Shown: piece by piece, positions 1-6,208 of the stretch
Layout of the letters: every line of letters starts with the position of its first letter
Numbering within the stretch: position 1 is the stretch's first letter
Source: JARRLC01 sp050290865
GTDB taxonomy: Bacteria > Pseudomonadota > Alphaproteobacteria > Rhizobiales > Rhodomicrobiaceae
Direction: 5' to 3'
Assembly: GCA_050290865.1 (NCBI GenBank)
Contig: JBNKIW010000067.1
Coordinates: 1-11,335, forward strand
DNA length: 11,335 nucleotides
Program-made: the position numbers and the translations under genes
Notes under the pieces: model-generated
The model's database searches: none
What the model was told of the DNA's origin: nothing
The model's input: the letters and a program-made list of their open reading frames with translations, nothing else

Positions 1-150
1 CCGATCTTCGACCTGTCGCAGAACCTCCGTGAGGTTGCGGTTGCCGGCGGCGATCCTGCGCCGCAGGTCGTCGGCCGCCTCGGTAAGGGTGGCTTCGTCG
101 GCATTGTCCAATCCGCTACCGAGAAGGCGCCTGAAGTCAAACCCGGCCAT
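1..150 (-). CDS. Partial small protein, start MAGFDFRRLLG, runs off the window
   Basis: Only the first 50 codons are present; the gene continues beyond base 1. The start is an ATG at 150, two bases after the TGA of the upstream 81-aa gene, with a clear GGAGG seven bases upstream. The visible part begins MAGFDFRRLLG and continues as a polar, probably alpha-helical stretch rich in Asp, Glu and Arg. The start region, including its ribosome binding site, closely resembles that of the 78-aa gene starting at 716, and both regions share the DEATLTE-encoding 21-bp repeat. I do not recognise a family. It is the last visible gene of the minus-strand cassette and probably translationally coupled to its neighbour. 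Confidence 0.6.
   Translation of the reverse strand, partial: MAGFDFRRLLGSGLDNADEATLTEAADDLRRRIAAGNRNLTEVLRQVEDR
80..100. repeat. 21-bp direct repeat, copy 1
   Basis: The 21 bases here are identical to 447-467. On the minus strand both copies encode DEATLTE in frame, here inside the partial left-edge gene. The exactness over 21 bases, together with the matching gene-start segments (143-162 and 711-730), points to a local duplication. Confidence 0.75.
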
Positions 151-152
151 CT

Positions 153-398
153 TCAATCCTCCGCATCCTTTCCGCGGATGGCGGCAGCGATTTCGTGCCC
201 ATCGGCGTATCGCGGCCGTCCGCCCTCATCCTTTTCCAAAGCAATGAGCGCGCAGTCTTCGCGGACCGCGACCTCGACAGCGTCGGCGACACGCTGCCAT
301 TTCACCCTCGCCCATTGCGGACGCTTGGAAAAATCCGGGCGCTCGCCGTCTTCGAAAAAGGCGTCGTGGGCGAGCTGAGCGCGTGTGTGCTTGTTCAT
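153..398 (-). CDS. Small hypothetical protein, 81 aa
   Basis: The 81-residue product begins MNKHTRAQLAHDAFFEDGER and contains a central amphipathic helical stretch (about residues 25-50, WARVKWQRVADAVEVAVRED) and a charged C-terminus. There is no signal peptide or TM segment. Its ATG overlaps the stop of the upstream 26-aa ORF as ATGA, and the following gene starts two bases after its TGA, so it sits firmly in a coupled operon. The pattern of W, ADAVE and short length is like the many uncharacterised proteins in phage early or middle operons, but I cannot assign a family or function. Confidence 0.6.
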   Translation of the reverse strand: MNKHTRAQLAHDAFFEDGERPDFSKRPQWARVKWQRVADAVEVAVREDCALIALEKDEGGRPRYADGHEIAAAIRGKDAED

Positions 399-475
399 GC
401 CGCTTCATCCTCTTGAAGACGAAACACGATGCCGCGGCAGTGCGGTTCGGTAAGGGTGGCTTCGTCGCAATTCAT
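395..475 (-). CDS. Possible 26-aa microprotein or gene remnant (DEATLTE)
   Basis: A 27-codon frame starts with ATG four bases after the stop of the Cys-rich 78-aa gene and ends in an ATGA overlap with the 81-aa gene, which is the spacing expected of a real coupled gene. The peptide starts MNCDEATLTEPHCRG and has two cysteines. The codons for DEATLTE lie in a 21-bp exact repeat also found in the partial gene at the left edge, in the same reading frame. It could therefore be a genuine microprotein or the leftover 3' part of a duplicated gene. No strong Shine-Dalgarno is seen, so translation would rely on coupling. Confidence 0.35.
   Translation of the reverse strand: MNCDEATLTEPHCRGIVFRLQEDEAA
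447..467. repeat. 21-bp direct repeat, copy 2
   Basis: Exact copy of 80-100. Here it lies within the 26-aa frame, outside the 78-aa Cys-rich gene whose start resembles that of the left-edge gene. The distance from the related gene start is about 249 bases here against about 50 in copy 1, so the two duplicated segments have diverged by insertion or replacement of the intervening part. Confidence 0.75.
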
Positions 476-479
476 ATGG

Positions 480-716
480 TCACCCGACAAATTTGGCGTT
501 CTGGATATTGCCGGTCCAGTCATGCCCGACCGGCGGTCGCCAGTGGCTCCCGCAGGTATGCCCCTTTGCTATTGGGCACCGCTCGGGGGCCGATGATGTG
601 CAACTGCTGCACTCACCTCGCTCGAAACAATCCTTGCCGCTATCGTTCACCGGCCCCTGTTCTGGAAGCTTGGCTTCCTGGGTAATTCCCAGCAGGCGGC
701 TCAAAAATCCAGCCAT
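480..716 (-). CDS. Small Cys-rich protein, possible zinc binder, 78 aa
   Basis: I chose the ATG at 716 because it leaves GGAGG seven bases upstream, exactly as in the related start at 150; an ATG one codon earlier (719) is possible. The product starts MAGFLSRLLG and then carries five cysteines (C30, C36, C39, C47, C55) with nearby histidines (H53, H58). C36-x2-C39 plus the later Cys and His residues could form a small zinc site, but no known finger family fits. No TM segment is seen. It overlaps or abuts the stop of the 73-aa gene upstream. Function unknown. Confidence 0.55.
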   Translation of the reverse strand: MAGFLSRLLGITQEAKLPEQGPVNDSGKDCFERGECSSCTSSAPERCPIAKGHTCGSHWRPPVGHDWTGNIQNAKFVG

Positions 717-718
717 CA

Positions 719-940
719 TCAATCCTCCGAACCCGAACTACGCCAAAGGAACGTGCGCCAATGGGCGCTGATCCGAGAACTCGAACTGGCATCAAGATCG
801 AGGGTGTGTTCGCCTGTCTGTGGGCTTGTCATCACAACGCGCTGGTCACCGCCGCGTTGCTCCACGCCCAAGGTCTGGCCATCCGCCCCGTGAAAAACCT
901 GGCCGCTCGCCAGCCGCTTCTTCATGTTCCGCTTCGACAT
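719..940 (-). CDS. Small hypothetical protein, 73 aa
   Basis: The product begins MSKRNMKKRLASGQVFHGAD, is basic at the N-terminus and polar and serine-rich at the C-terminus, and has no TM segment. The ATG follows the TAG of the upstream TM-protein gene by two bases, with a G-rich Shine-Dalgarno-like run (about 948-953). Its stop overlaps the start region of the Cys-rich gene. Evidence for coding is mainly the tight operon packing, since the sequence itself resembles no family I recognise. Confidence 0.5.
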   Translation of the reverse strand: MSKRNMKKRLASGQVFHGADGQTLGVEQRGGDQRVVMTSPQTGEHTLDLDASSSSRISAHWRTFLWRSSGSED

Positions 941-942
941 GG

Positions 943-1194
943 CTAAACCCCCAATTGAAAAAGAAGTTCGGCGAGGCGGGCTCGCGCTGTGTGTACGCCG
1001 TCCGCGTGCAAGGGCAGGCTGCGGCCCATGAACTCGGTCTCAAGCGAGGCAAGTCTGGCGTCGATCTGCTGAGCGAGCGGCGAAGGGCCTTTCGGCGTCT
1101 CACCGCCGGTGACGATGACCGGTGGAGGTTTCAGCCGGGAGATGAGCACGCCGAGGATGACGGCGGCCACGACGGCAGCGATGAGGAAATCCAT
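943..1194 (-). CDS. Single-TM small protein with cytosolic or periplasmic helix, 83 aa
   Basis: The start at 1194 is preferred over an upstream in-frame candidate because AGGAGG lies five bases before it. Residues about 2-21 (DFLIAAVVAAVILGVLISRL) form one strong TM helix, followed by a Pro-rich linker and a helical segment (about residues 45-83, containing LAQQIDARLASLETEF). This one-TM plus helix form is typical of small phage or mobile-element membrane proteins, including some holin or spanin-like proteins, but nothing specific supports a lysis role and no endolysin is nearby. It starts three bases after the stop of the 33-aa TM protein. Confidence 0.6.
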   Translation of the reverse strand: MDFLIAAVVAAVILGVLISRLKPPPVIVTGGETPKGPSPLAQQIDARLASLETEFMGRSLPLHADGVHTARARLAELLFQLGV

Positions 1195-1196
1195 CA

Positions 1197-1298
1197 CTAC
1201 CTCCTGATCCAGGTGCGGTAGACGAACCAAGCGATTGCGAGGCCCAAGATCACGATCACGTGGTAATTCACGACCGGGTCGTTGTAGAGATCAGCCAT
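1197..1298 (-). CDS. 33-aa single-TM microprotein
   Basis: The frame encodes MADLYNDPVVNYHVIVILGL followed by a short hydrophobic stretch and a basic end (RTWIRR), so it is essentially one TM helix (about residues 12-28) with positive residues after it. The ATG overlaps the stop of the 70-aa gene upstream (ATGGCTGA) and has GGAGG about nine bases before it. The next gene starts three bases after its TAG. Tight packing, the ribosome binding site and the clean TM profile together support a real microprotein. Its role is unknown; pairing with the adjacent TM protein is possible. Confidence 0.55.
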   Translation of the reverse strand: MADLYNDPVVNYHVIVILGLAIAWFVYRTWIRR

Positions 1299-1503
1299 TG
1301 CTCTGGGCCTCCAGGGCCTTGCACAATGCGTTGCGCCCTTCTTCGAGAACGGCGCTGGCTTGGGTGAGGAAAACGCGCGCCTCCGCGAAATCGGAAGCGT
1401 TGCTTTGCATGCTGAAGACGTGAAGGCCCAGCTCTGCGGCCTTGACGCTGATGCGCGCCTCGTGGATGAGCGCGGAAAGCTCGATCTTGGATACGTCAAC
1501 CAT
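1291..1503 (-). CDS. Small helical protein, 70 aa, first gene of minus cassette
   Basis: The product begins MVDVSKIELSALIHEARISV and is predicted almost entirely helical and cytosolic (for example AELGLHVFSMQSNASDFAEA and ASAVLEEGRNALCKALEAQS). I chose the ATG at 1503 because the longer frame upstream lacks a sensible ribosome binding site and reads through the leader. A weak AAGG lies about eight bases upstream of this ATG. It is the promoter-proximal gene of the minus-strand cassette. No family recognised. Confidence 0.55.
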   Translation of the reverse strand: MVDVSKIELSALIHEARISVKAAELGLHVFSMQSNASDFAEARVFLTQASAVLEEGRNALCKALEAQSNG

Positions 1504-1654
1504 TGCGAGGGCCTTTCTCGCTGTTGAGCGGCGGTGATGCGCGTTTGAAGCCCACGCATCACCGCCAGGGAAACCTGGCGGGGCCTTCCACCTGCCCTTG
1601 ACAGCCAGCGAACCGTTGAAGCCTGTCGCTGATTGTCGCCAAGGTGCCGCTTCT

Positions 1655-1700
1655 ATCGACACCTGTCGATCAAAGTAGTTTCAGCAATCCTAGTCGTCAA
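1655..1700 (-). promoter_or_regulatory. Promoter of the minus cassette with palindromic operator
   Basis: On the minus strand TTGACG (1700-1695) and TACTTT (1677-1672) are separated by 17 bases, a plausible sigma70 promoter. Just downstream, across the expected start of transcription, lies the palindrome ATCGACACCTGTCGAT (1655-1670, arms of 7 bases, 2-base centre). A repressor bound there would block the cassette. The divergent XRE gene at 1726 is the obvious candidate, but binding is inference. Confidence 0.5.
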
Positions 1701-1725
1701 CTGCGAAGTGACCTATGGTGTCCGG

Positions 1726-1971
1726 ATGGGATCTAAATCGCCGCCAACACTCACTTCTTTGCAATGCAGGATGGCTCGCGCCGGCCTGCGCTGGACCGCT
1801 TCGCAGCTTTCCGATGCATCAAACGTTAGCCGGGATACCATCATTCGATTTGAAACGGGCCAGCGAGCCGCCATACCGTCTACTCAGGCAGCACTCCGTC
1901 GTGCTTTTGAGGCTGAAGGTGTGGAATTCATCGAGTACGGCGCGCGAATCCCTCCCACCAAACAGCGGTGA
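1726..1971 (+). CDS. XRE-family HTH regulator, 81 aa
   Basis: This is a compact Cro/CI-type DNA-binding protein. The HTH covers about residues 12-65: LQCRMARAGLRWTASQLSDA, then SNVSRDTIIRFETGQR, then a helix ending in FEAEGVEFIEYG. This matches the alphaproteobacterial XRE subgroup usually found as lone repressors on plasmids, prophages and genomic islands, and is clearly related to the second XRE protein at 6272. I chose the ATG at 1726. No Shine-Dalgarno is seen, and a TATGGT (1714-1719) lies so close that the transcript could be leaderless; that is speculative. It probably represses the divergent cassette through the 1655-1670 palindrome. Confidence 0.85.
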   Translation: MGSKSPPTLTSLQCRMARAGLRWTASQLSDASNVSRDTIIRFETGQRAAIPSTQAALRRAFEAEGVEFIEYGARIPPTKQR

Positions 1972-2068
1972 CCGCCCTCGCGCCAAGTCAAAAGCTGGAT
2001 CAATTGTCAGGGGAGTGAAGCTATTCTTGCGGCTTCCGGCAGAAACGCAGTAGATTGGCCGCATTAGC

Positions 2069-2103
2069 GGGAGCGTCAGGTGGCTTCAACACCCTTCGCT
2101 CCC
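2069..2103 (+). promoter_or_regulatory. Stem-loop in the leader of the first membrane protein gene
   Basis: GGGAGCG (2069-2075) pairs with CGCTCCC (2097-2103), and inside a symmetric 3/3 internal loop GGTG (2079-2082) pairs with CACC (2090-2093), leaving a 7-base loop. It lies about 90 bases before the membrane protein start in a 224-base region with no convincing gene. A role as an RNA or DNA control element is possible; no poly-T follows, so it is not a standard terminator. Confidence 0.35.
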
Positions 2104-2195
2104 TGTCACCACGCGAAAGGCCCGCATGATGACTACACCAGCCCTACCATGCACGGTTGGCATGGGGAAGCCCTTTTCTTTGGGGAGCCCCGGCC

Positions 2196-3302
2196 ATGGT
2201 TGATACTCCTTCTTCTGCTGTCCGGACTGCGGTTTATGAGAATGCGCGCCTTCGCGCCGCGCAAACAGCAAGCCGCCTCATCGCTCTGACGATCGGCGGC
2301 GCTGCAGCTTTGTGTGCCTTCGTCGCCATTCTGTTTGCTCTGAACTTCGCCTTCTCGCTGGCGGCCTCGTGGGGCGAAGCCGTCAAGCTCGGTGCCGTCG
2401 CTCTCGGCGTCGTGCTCGGGTTGACCGGCTTGCCGGTCGCCAGCGCGTTGCTGGTCCAGCGTCACGCCAAGGACGAACAGGTCGCAATGGGGCTATGGGT
2501 GAGCGCGCTGATCGTCACCGGCGTCTGCACGCTCGCCTTCGTCATACGGATGCCCGGCGTGAGCGCGGCGCATCCAGCGACCGGGCGCACGGCCTCGGGC
2601 ATGCACTCCGAAATCGCCCGCCTCGAACATCGTGTCTCCGACGACGTATGGTACTACTCGAATGGCTGCCAAGCGCCGCAGGACCGCTATCAGCGACGGG
2701 AGTGCGCCGACGTGAACGCGGCCCGGCGGCAATCGGCTTGGGCCTCCGCCCCGGATCTTTCTCCCTCTGCGATCCTTCCCGCGACCGCGACCAGCGACAA
2801 CTTCGCGCGCAGGCTGTTCGTGGCGATGTTCGGGCTGGCCGCGCTCGCAGGCGCCGGCTGGCTCGGACGGCTTTCGATCCTGGCGCAGTCGGAAGCCTGG
2901 CGGCTGGAGACCGGAGAGATCGGCCAGGAAACAAATGCACCGGCGCTTCCGGAACCGGCGGTCGATGTAACGGCGGCGCTCACACCTGCAGACGTGTTCA
3001 GCATGTGGGCGAATGCCCGGCTGACCCCGACGCCGGGCGGGAAAGTCACGGGTGCCGACGCCTACGCCGACTATGTCGAGACCTGCAGGATGAATGGCAT
3101 CGAGCCGATGGCCTCAGGGAAATTCGGCTCGCTACTGACGGCCCGTGCAACCGCATCCGAGGGGGCAGTGATCAAATCTAAAATCGGCGGGATCAACACC
3201 TACACCGGATGGGAATTGCCCAAGACGTTGCAAGATGGTCACGCCGAAGTGCGCAATGGACACACGCCTGCGGCCACTTTTACCGGGGCACACGTTCCGT
3301 GA
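2196..3302 (+). CDS. Four-TM membrane protein with C-terminal D5/P4-primase-like winged helix
   Basis: I chose the ATG at 2196, which has GGGGAG about ten bases upstream, giving 368 residues. Hydrophobic segments lie at about 28-52, 62-84, 96-116 and 203-225. The segment between TM3 and TM4 contains Cys158 and Cys170 within a polar helical stretch. Residues about 263-345 read as a small winged-helix-like domain (ADAYADYVETCRMNGIEPMA, then SGKFGSLL, then NTYTGWEL), the pattern seen at the C-terminus of phage and plasmid primase-helicases. With the C-terminus cytoplasmic, the Cys segment would be periplasmic. The iteron-like array starts five bases after the stop. It shares its design with the proteins at 4910-6166 and 9925-11076. 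No named family recognised. Confidence 0.7.
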   Translation: MVDTPSSAVRTAVYENARLRAAQTASRLIALTIGGAAALCAFVAILFALNFAFSLAASWGEAVKLGAVALGVVLGLTGLPVASALLVQRHAKDEQVAMGLWVSALIVTGVCTLAFVIRMPGVSAAHPATGRTASGMHSEIARLEHRVSDDVWYYSNGCQAPQDRYQRRECADVNAARRQSAWASAPDLSPSAILPATATSDNFARRLFVAMFGLAALAGAGWLGRLSILAQSEAWRLETGEIGQETNAPALPEPAVDVTAALTPADVFSMWANARLTPTPGGKVTGADAYADYVETCRMNGIEPMASGKFGSLLTARATASEGAVIKSKIGGINTYTGWELPKTLQDGHAEVRNGHTPAATFTGAHVP

Positions 3303-3306
3303 GGCT

Positions 3307-3383
3307 GGGGACCTTGTGGGGACCTTGTGGGGACCTTCTGGGGACCTTGTGGGGACCTTCTGGGGACCTTGTGGGGACCTTGT
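3307..3383. repeat. Seven tandem 11-bp repeats, iteron-like; candidate replication origin element
   Basis: Seven consecutive units of GGGGACCTTGT or GGGGACCTTCT run without interruption; units 3 and 5 have the C variant. A spacing of 11 bases places all copies on one face of the helix, as in many plasmid iterons. The array is not coding (11 is not a multiple of 3) and sits between a gene for a DNA-binding-type membrane protein and a RepA-like ATPase gene. In reverse orientation each G-type unit junction contains GTCCCCACA, which matches the DnaA box TTATNCACA only partly. An origin or partition-site role is inference. Confidence 0.75.
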
Positions 3384-3407
3384 GGAGGATGGGGAGGTAG
3401 GGGATGC

Positions 3408-3440
3408 GAGCCTCCCCAGGGAGGCTCCAAGGGGAGGCTC
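3408..3440. repeat. Inverted repeats next to the 11-bp array
   Basis: GAGCCTCCCC (3408-3417) is followed by two inverse copies, GGGAGGCTC (3419-3427) and GGGGAGGCTC (3431-3440), so two alternative hairpins can form. A short T-rich stretch follows (CCTTTGGCTCTTT), so it could end transcription of the upstream membrane protein gene, or be part of an origin. It lies in the 229-base gap before the ATPase gene, which otherwise holds two GGGATGAT copies (3500-3507 and 3522-3529) 22 bases apart. Confidence 0.5.
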
Positions 3441-3531
3441 CCTTTGGCTCTTTCGGCCCTCCGGCGACGGAATAGAAATGTAATCATCTACTCACATCAG
3501 GGATGATCAACGAAAAGTTTGGGGATGATTG

Positions 3532-4884
3532 ATGCTACAATCTCCGGTTAAGATAGCCACCGTTCGGCTCCAACTTGCGGCGCATTTTCTGCGTCATTTG
3601 GGATCGTCGCCATGGCGGGTTGTTGCAGGTGGGCAACAGAGATCTTTCACCGCGGCGACGCTCGAAGCGATGGGCAAATGGGTGGCGGCAGCGCAGGCCC
3701 AACAGCACAGCGTCTACGCCCTTCTGCCTGAGACGGGCGGCGCCCTTTGGCACTTGGCGATCCGTGCGCCCGTGACGGTCAAGCCGGCAACGATGAGCCT
3801 GCCACCGTCAATGGTCATCGTCGCCAACGAGATGTTCTTACTCTGGTGCCTGAACGAGCCTGTGAATCCCACAGTGGCGAGAGCGCTGAGTGCGCGCCTT
3901 GCCCGTCAGGTTGGTGGCAAGGCTGCCACTGGCGAGCCGGTCCCGTTGCCGGGCACCGTGCTGTTCTGTGCGACGGGCACTCGGCTATTGGGACGTTTTC
4001 CTGTTCAGATGCTGCCGCCGCTCGCCTTCGCCTACAGACTTGTCGATGGACAGCTTGCGCCGCCCGCCGGGGCCAAGACGATTTCGACGGCTCCGCTTAC
4101 CAAGCGGGCCGATAGCATCGAGGTGCGGCCGATGAGATGGCTGTGGCCTGGGTATATTCCGAGCGGAACGCTCACATTACTCGGCGGTGCGGCAGGCATG
4201 GGCAAGAGCACGGTCGCTGCCTATGTCGCTGCCACGGTGTCGAGTGGGAAAGCATGGCCAGACGGCCAGCAAGCGGAAGAAGGTGGAGTGCTTCTCTTCG
4301 AGGAGGAGGATGACGAGGAAAGCGTGGTCACGCCTCGCCTACTCGCCGCCAAGGCCAAGCTGCGACGCATTGCGGTTGGCAGAGGCGTTGATTTGTCGAA
4401 CGGCATCGACGCGCTTGTGGCTGAGGCGAAACGGCTTGGTCGCGTGCGGTTGGTCGTGCTGTCACCGCTACGGAAGATGTTTGGCAATGCGGAACATTTG
4501 GGGAACAATGGCGTTCGCCGAGCGCTTGAACCGTTGCTCAATTGGATCGAGGTCGAAAACATCGCACTGCTCGGTATCATGCACCCGCCCGCCGATAAGG
4601 AGTATCAGGCGGCTTTCGCAGGATCCAAAGCGTTCTTCGAACGCGCTCGTGCGGCGTTCAGTGTGATCCCCGATCCGTCCGATAAGAGCCCGATCATGAA
4701 ACACCGGCGCCGCATCATGGTTGCGGCGAAATCGAACCACGCACCGGATGGCGAGGTGATGGGCTACCGCCTGGAAACTGCCCATATCCAGAACATTGAA
4801 ACCAGCCGCGTGGTGTGGATGCCGCAACAGTGCACCCTGCCAGCGCGGAAGAAGAGAACAGGAAAGGAGGGTGACGCGGAATGA
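3532..4884 (+). CDS. Primase-like domain fused to RepA-like (AAA_25-type) ATPase, 450 aa
   Basis: The C-terminal part is a RecA-fold ATPase like plasmid RepA helicases: WLWPGYIPSGTLTLLGGAAG leading into Walker A GAAGMGKST (G219-T227), the acidic motif LLFEEEDDEESVVTPRLLAA, a Walker B-like strand RLVVLSPL (about 306-313), H351 and GSKAFFERARAAF. The usual Walker B aspartate position holds Ser311. The first 200 residues resemble an archaeo-eukaryotic primase (PrimPol) domain, with VVIANEMFLLWCLNEP-like and VPLPGTVLF (PLPGT 138-142) segments, but the acidic metal-binding pattern is not apparent. I chose the ATG at 3532, with GGGGA upstream. Likely role: replication initiation or helicase function at the adjacent repeat array. 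It ends 25 bases from the convergent gene. Family assignment of the ATPase is firm; that of the N-terminus is tentative. Confidence 0.8.
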   Translation: MLQSPVKIATVRLQLAAHFLRHLGSSPWRVVAGGQQRSFTAATLEAMGKWVAAAQAQQHSVYALLPETGGALWHLAIRAPVTVKPATMSLPPSMVIVANEMFLLWCLNEPVNPTVARALSARLARQVGGKAATGEPVPLPGTVLFCATGTRLLGRFPVQMLPPLAFAYRLVDGQLAPPAGAKTISTAPLTKRADSIEVRPMRWLWPGYIPSGTLTLLGGAAGMGKSTVAAYVAATVSSGKAWPDGQQAEEGGVLLFEEEDDEESVVTPRLLAAKAKLRRIAVGRGVDLSNGIDALVAEAKRLGRVRLVVLSPLRKMFGNAEHLGNNGVRRALEPLLNWIEVENIALLGIMHPPADKEYQAAFAGSKAFFERARAAFSVIPDPSDKSPIMKHRRRIMVAAKSNHAPDGEVMGYRLETAHIQNIETSRVVWMPQQCTLPARKKRTGKEGDAE

Positions 4885-4909
4885 AGCCACGCCAGCCCGC
4901 GCCAGCCGT

Positions 4910-6166
4910 TCAGTCAACTTCGACGCCGACGGGCAGCAGCACGACGTTCGCGTAATACATCTTACCACCACGCTTGGTGCGCTCGAAGTCTGCATTGGTC
5001 ATGGCCGTGCCAAATGTGCGTTGCGACGGCACTTCCGTTCGTGGCGCATGGCAGGTCCACCATGTTGTAAACGCCGAATACAGCTCGTTGCTTGGGACAT
5101 CGTCTCCATCGCTCCGACGCAGACACTCCGCAACAAACAGTTGAATGCGTTCTTCCGGTGCCATCCTCTTCCGGCAGACTTTGCTCTTCGCAGACGTTTC
5201 GTCTTCGATTGCGATCAGCGATTCCGGCACAACATCCGCCGTGCGCTCGACGCGCAAGGACAGAACTGGCGGTGCGTTGCCGACTGGCCCAGCCGTGCGT
5301 GTGCCGAAGCCCTGCGCAATGAGTGACACCGCGCTGTGAGCCAATCCGGCCATGAGTAGCGTCAGAATGATGGTGAGGGCGGTCGAGCCGAGCGCGATCC
5401 ACCTTGCTACGTCCACCGCGTCCTCACCATGGTGGGCAGCGATGTGTGTCGCCAGCATGCTGACTTCGGCTGGCCCCGCCTCCTTCGCCTTGGCCAGCGC
5501 CCGCTGAAGCCGCTCATCGGCCTTTTCAGCGCGCCAAAGCGCGGCTTCGCGGGCACGCGCTTGCCCGGCCCTCGCCCGGTAACTGATGGCGTTCGCCTCC
5601 GCCGCCTTGCAGATTGTGCGGCAGCCGCCGCGTTCCTCGCTTCTTTCCCGCGCCGCCCGCTCATCTTCTTCGGCAGCAAGCCTGTCAAGGTCGTGGCCGC
5701 TCATGGGTTCGGTTATCCGGGCGGCCTCGGCTCGTGCTGCCGCAATCTCGGCGCGGGCTGCCGCTGCATCATGCTGCGCACCCGTATAGGCAGTTCGTGC
5801 CGCGACGCGGTTCTGGATCTGTGTGCCTTGCCGATCCGTGTAGGCCATAACAGCGGCGCTGATGGTCACGATCACAGAGACGATTGTGCCAGCGCGCAGG
5901 ATTACGTTCCATCCCTGCAGCGCCGCAGCCGCTGGCAACGCTAAAACACCGAGTGACCCGAGAACCCACATCGCGCCGATCTCGGGCGAAATGGTGGAGC
6001 CGTACCGCCAGTTGTTGGCGACATCCACGCAAGTGGCCGCGATCGCCATGAGCGCCAGCACAATGCCAGTGACGAGGCTCGCCCAGCAGATACGCCGGGG
6101 CGGTGGAGACGGAACCGCCGCCGTCGTCCGGCTTTCGTCCTCGGGGTTCTCCTGCGCCTCTGGCAT
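4910..6166 (-). CDS. Four-TM protein with coiled coil, Cys-x3-Cys and C-terminal primase-like winged helix
   Basis: The ATG at 6166 is chosen for its AAGG about eight bases upstream; an ATG 12 codons earlier lies in the promoter region. The 418-residue product has TM segments at about 26-50, 63-85, 88-109 and 256-285. Between TM3 and TM4 is a long Ala/Glu/Arg-rich coiled coil broken near GGCRTICK, with C182-x3-C186, probably the tip of a helical hairpin. Residues about 335-418 (RIQLFVAECL, VPSNELYSAFTTWW, VPSQRTFGTAM, GGKMYYANVVLLP) resemble the D5/P4-primase-type winged helix. If that domain is cytoplasmic the coiled coil is periplasmic. The CVDVANNWRYG motif of TM1 matches GIDTFNNVEFG in the 9925-11076 protein. 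Divergent from an XRE gene; function unknown. Confidence 0.75.
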   Translation of the reverse strand: MPEAQENPEDESRTTAAVPSPPPRRICWASLVTGIVLALMAIAATCVDVANNWRYGSTISPEIGAMWVLGSLGVLALPAAAALQGWNVILRAGTIVSVIVTISAAVMAYTDRQGTQIQNRVAARTAYTGAQHDAAAARAEIAAARAEAARITEPMSGHDLDRLAAEEDERAARERSEERGGCRTICKAAEANAISYRARAGQARAREAALWRAEKADERLQRALAKAKEAGPAEVSMLATHIAAHHGEDAVDVARWIALGSTALTIILTLLMAGLAHSAVSLIAQGFGTRTAGPVGNAPPVLSLRVERTADVVPESLIAIEDETSAKSKVCRKRMAPEERIQLFVAECLRRSDGDDVPSNELYSAFTTWWTCHAPRTEVPSQRTFGTAMTNADFERTKRGGKMYYANVVLLPVGVEVD

Positions 6167-6208
6167 TTCAACACCTTGAGTTGACAGCACGCTTGCGAGC
6201 ATTCTGCT

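Noticed and set aside
943..1298. Holin/spanin lysis pair
   Set aside because: Two single-TM proteins are adjacent, but no endolysin, lipobox or other lysis feature is present, so a lysis label is not supported.
2312..3181. 289-codon plus-strand frame inside the first membrane protein gene
   Set aside because: Out-of-frame shadow with a very Arg-rich composition; the overlapping frame has TM segments, a ribosome binding site and a recognisable C-terminal domain.
3307..3383. CRISPR array
   Set aside because: The 11-bp units are directly contiguous with no spacers, and no cas gene is present.
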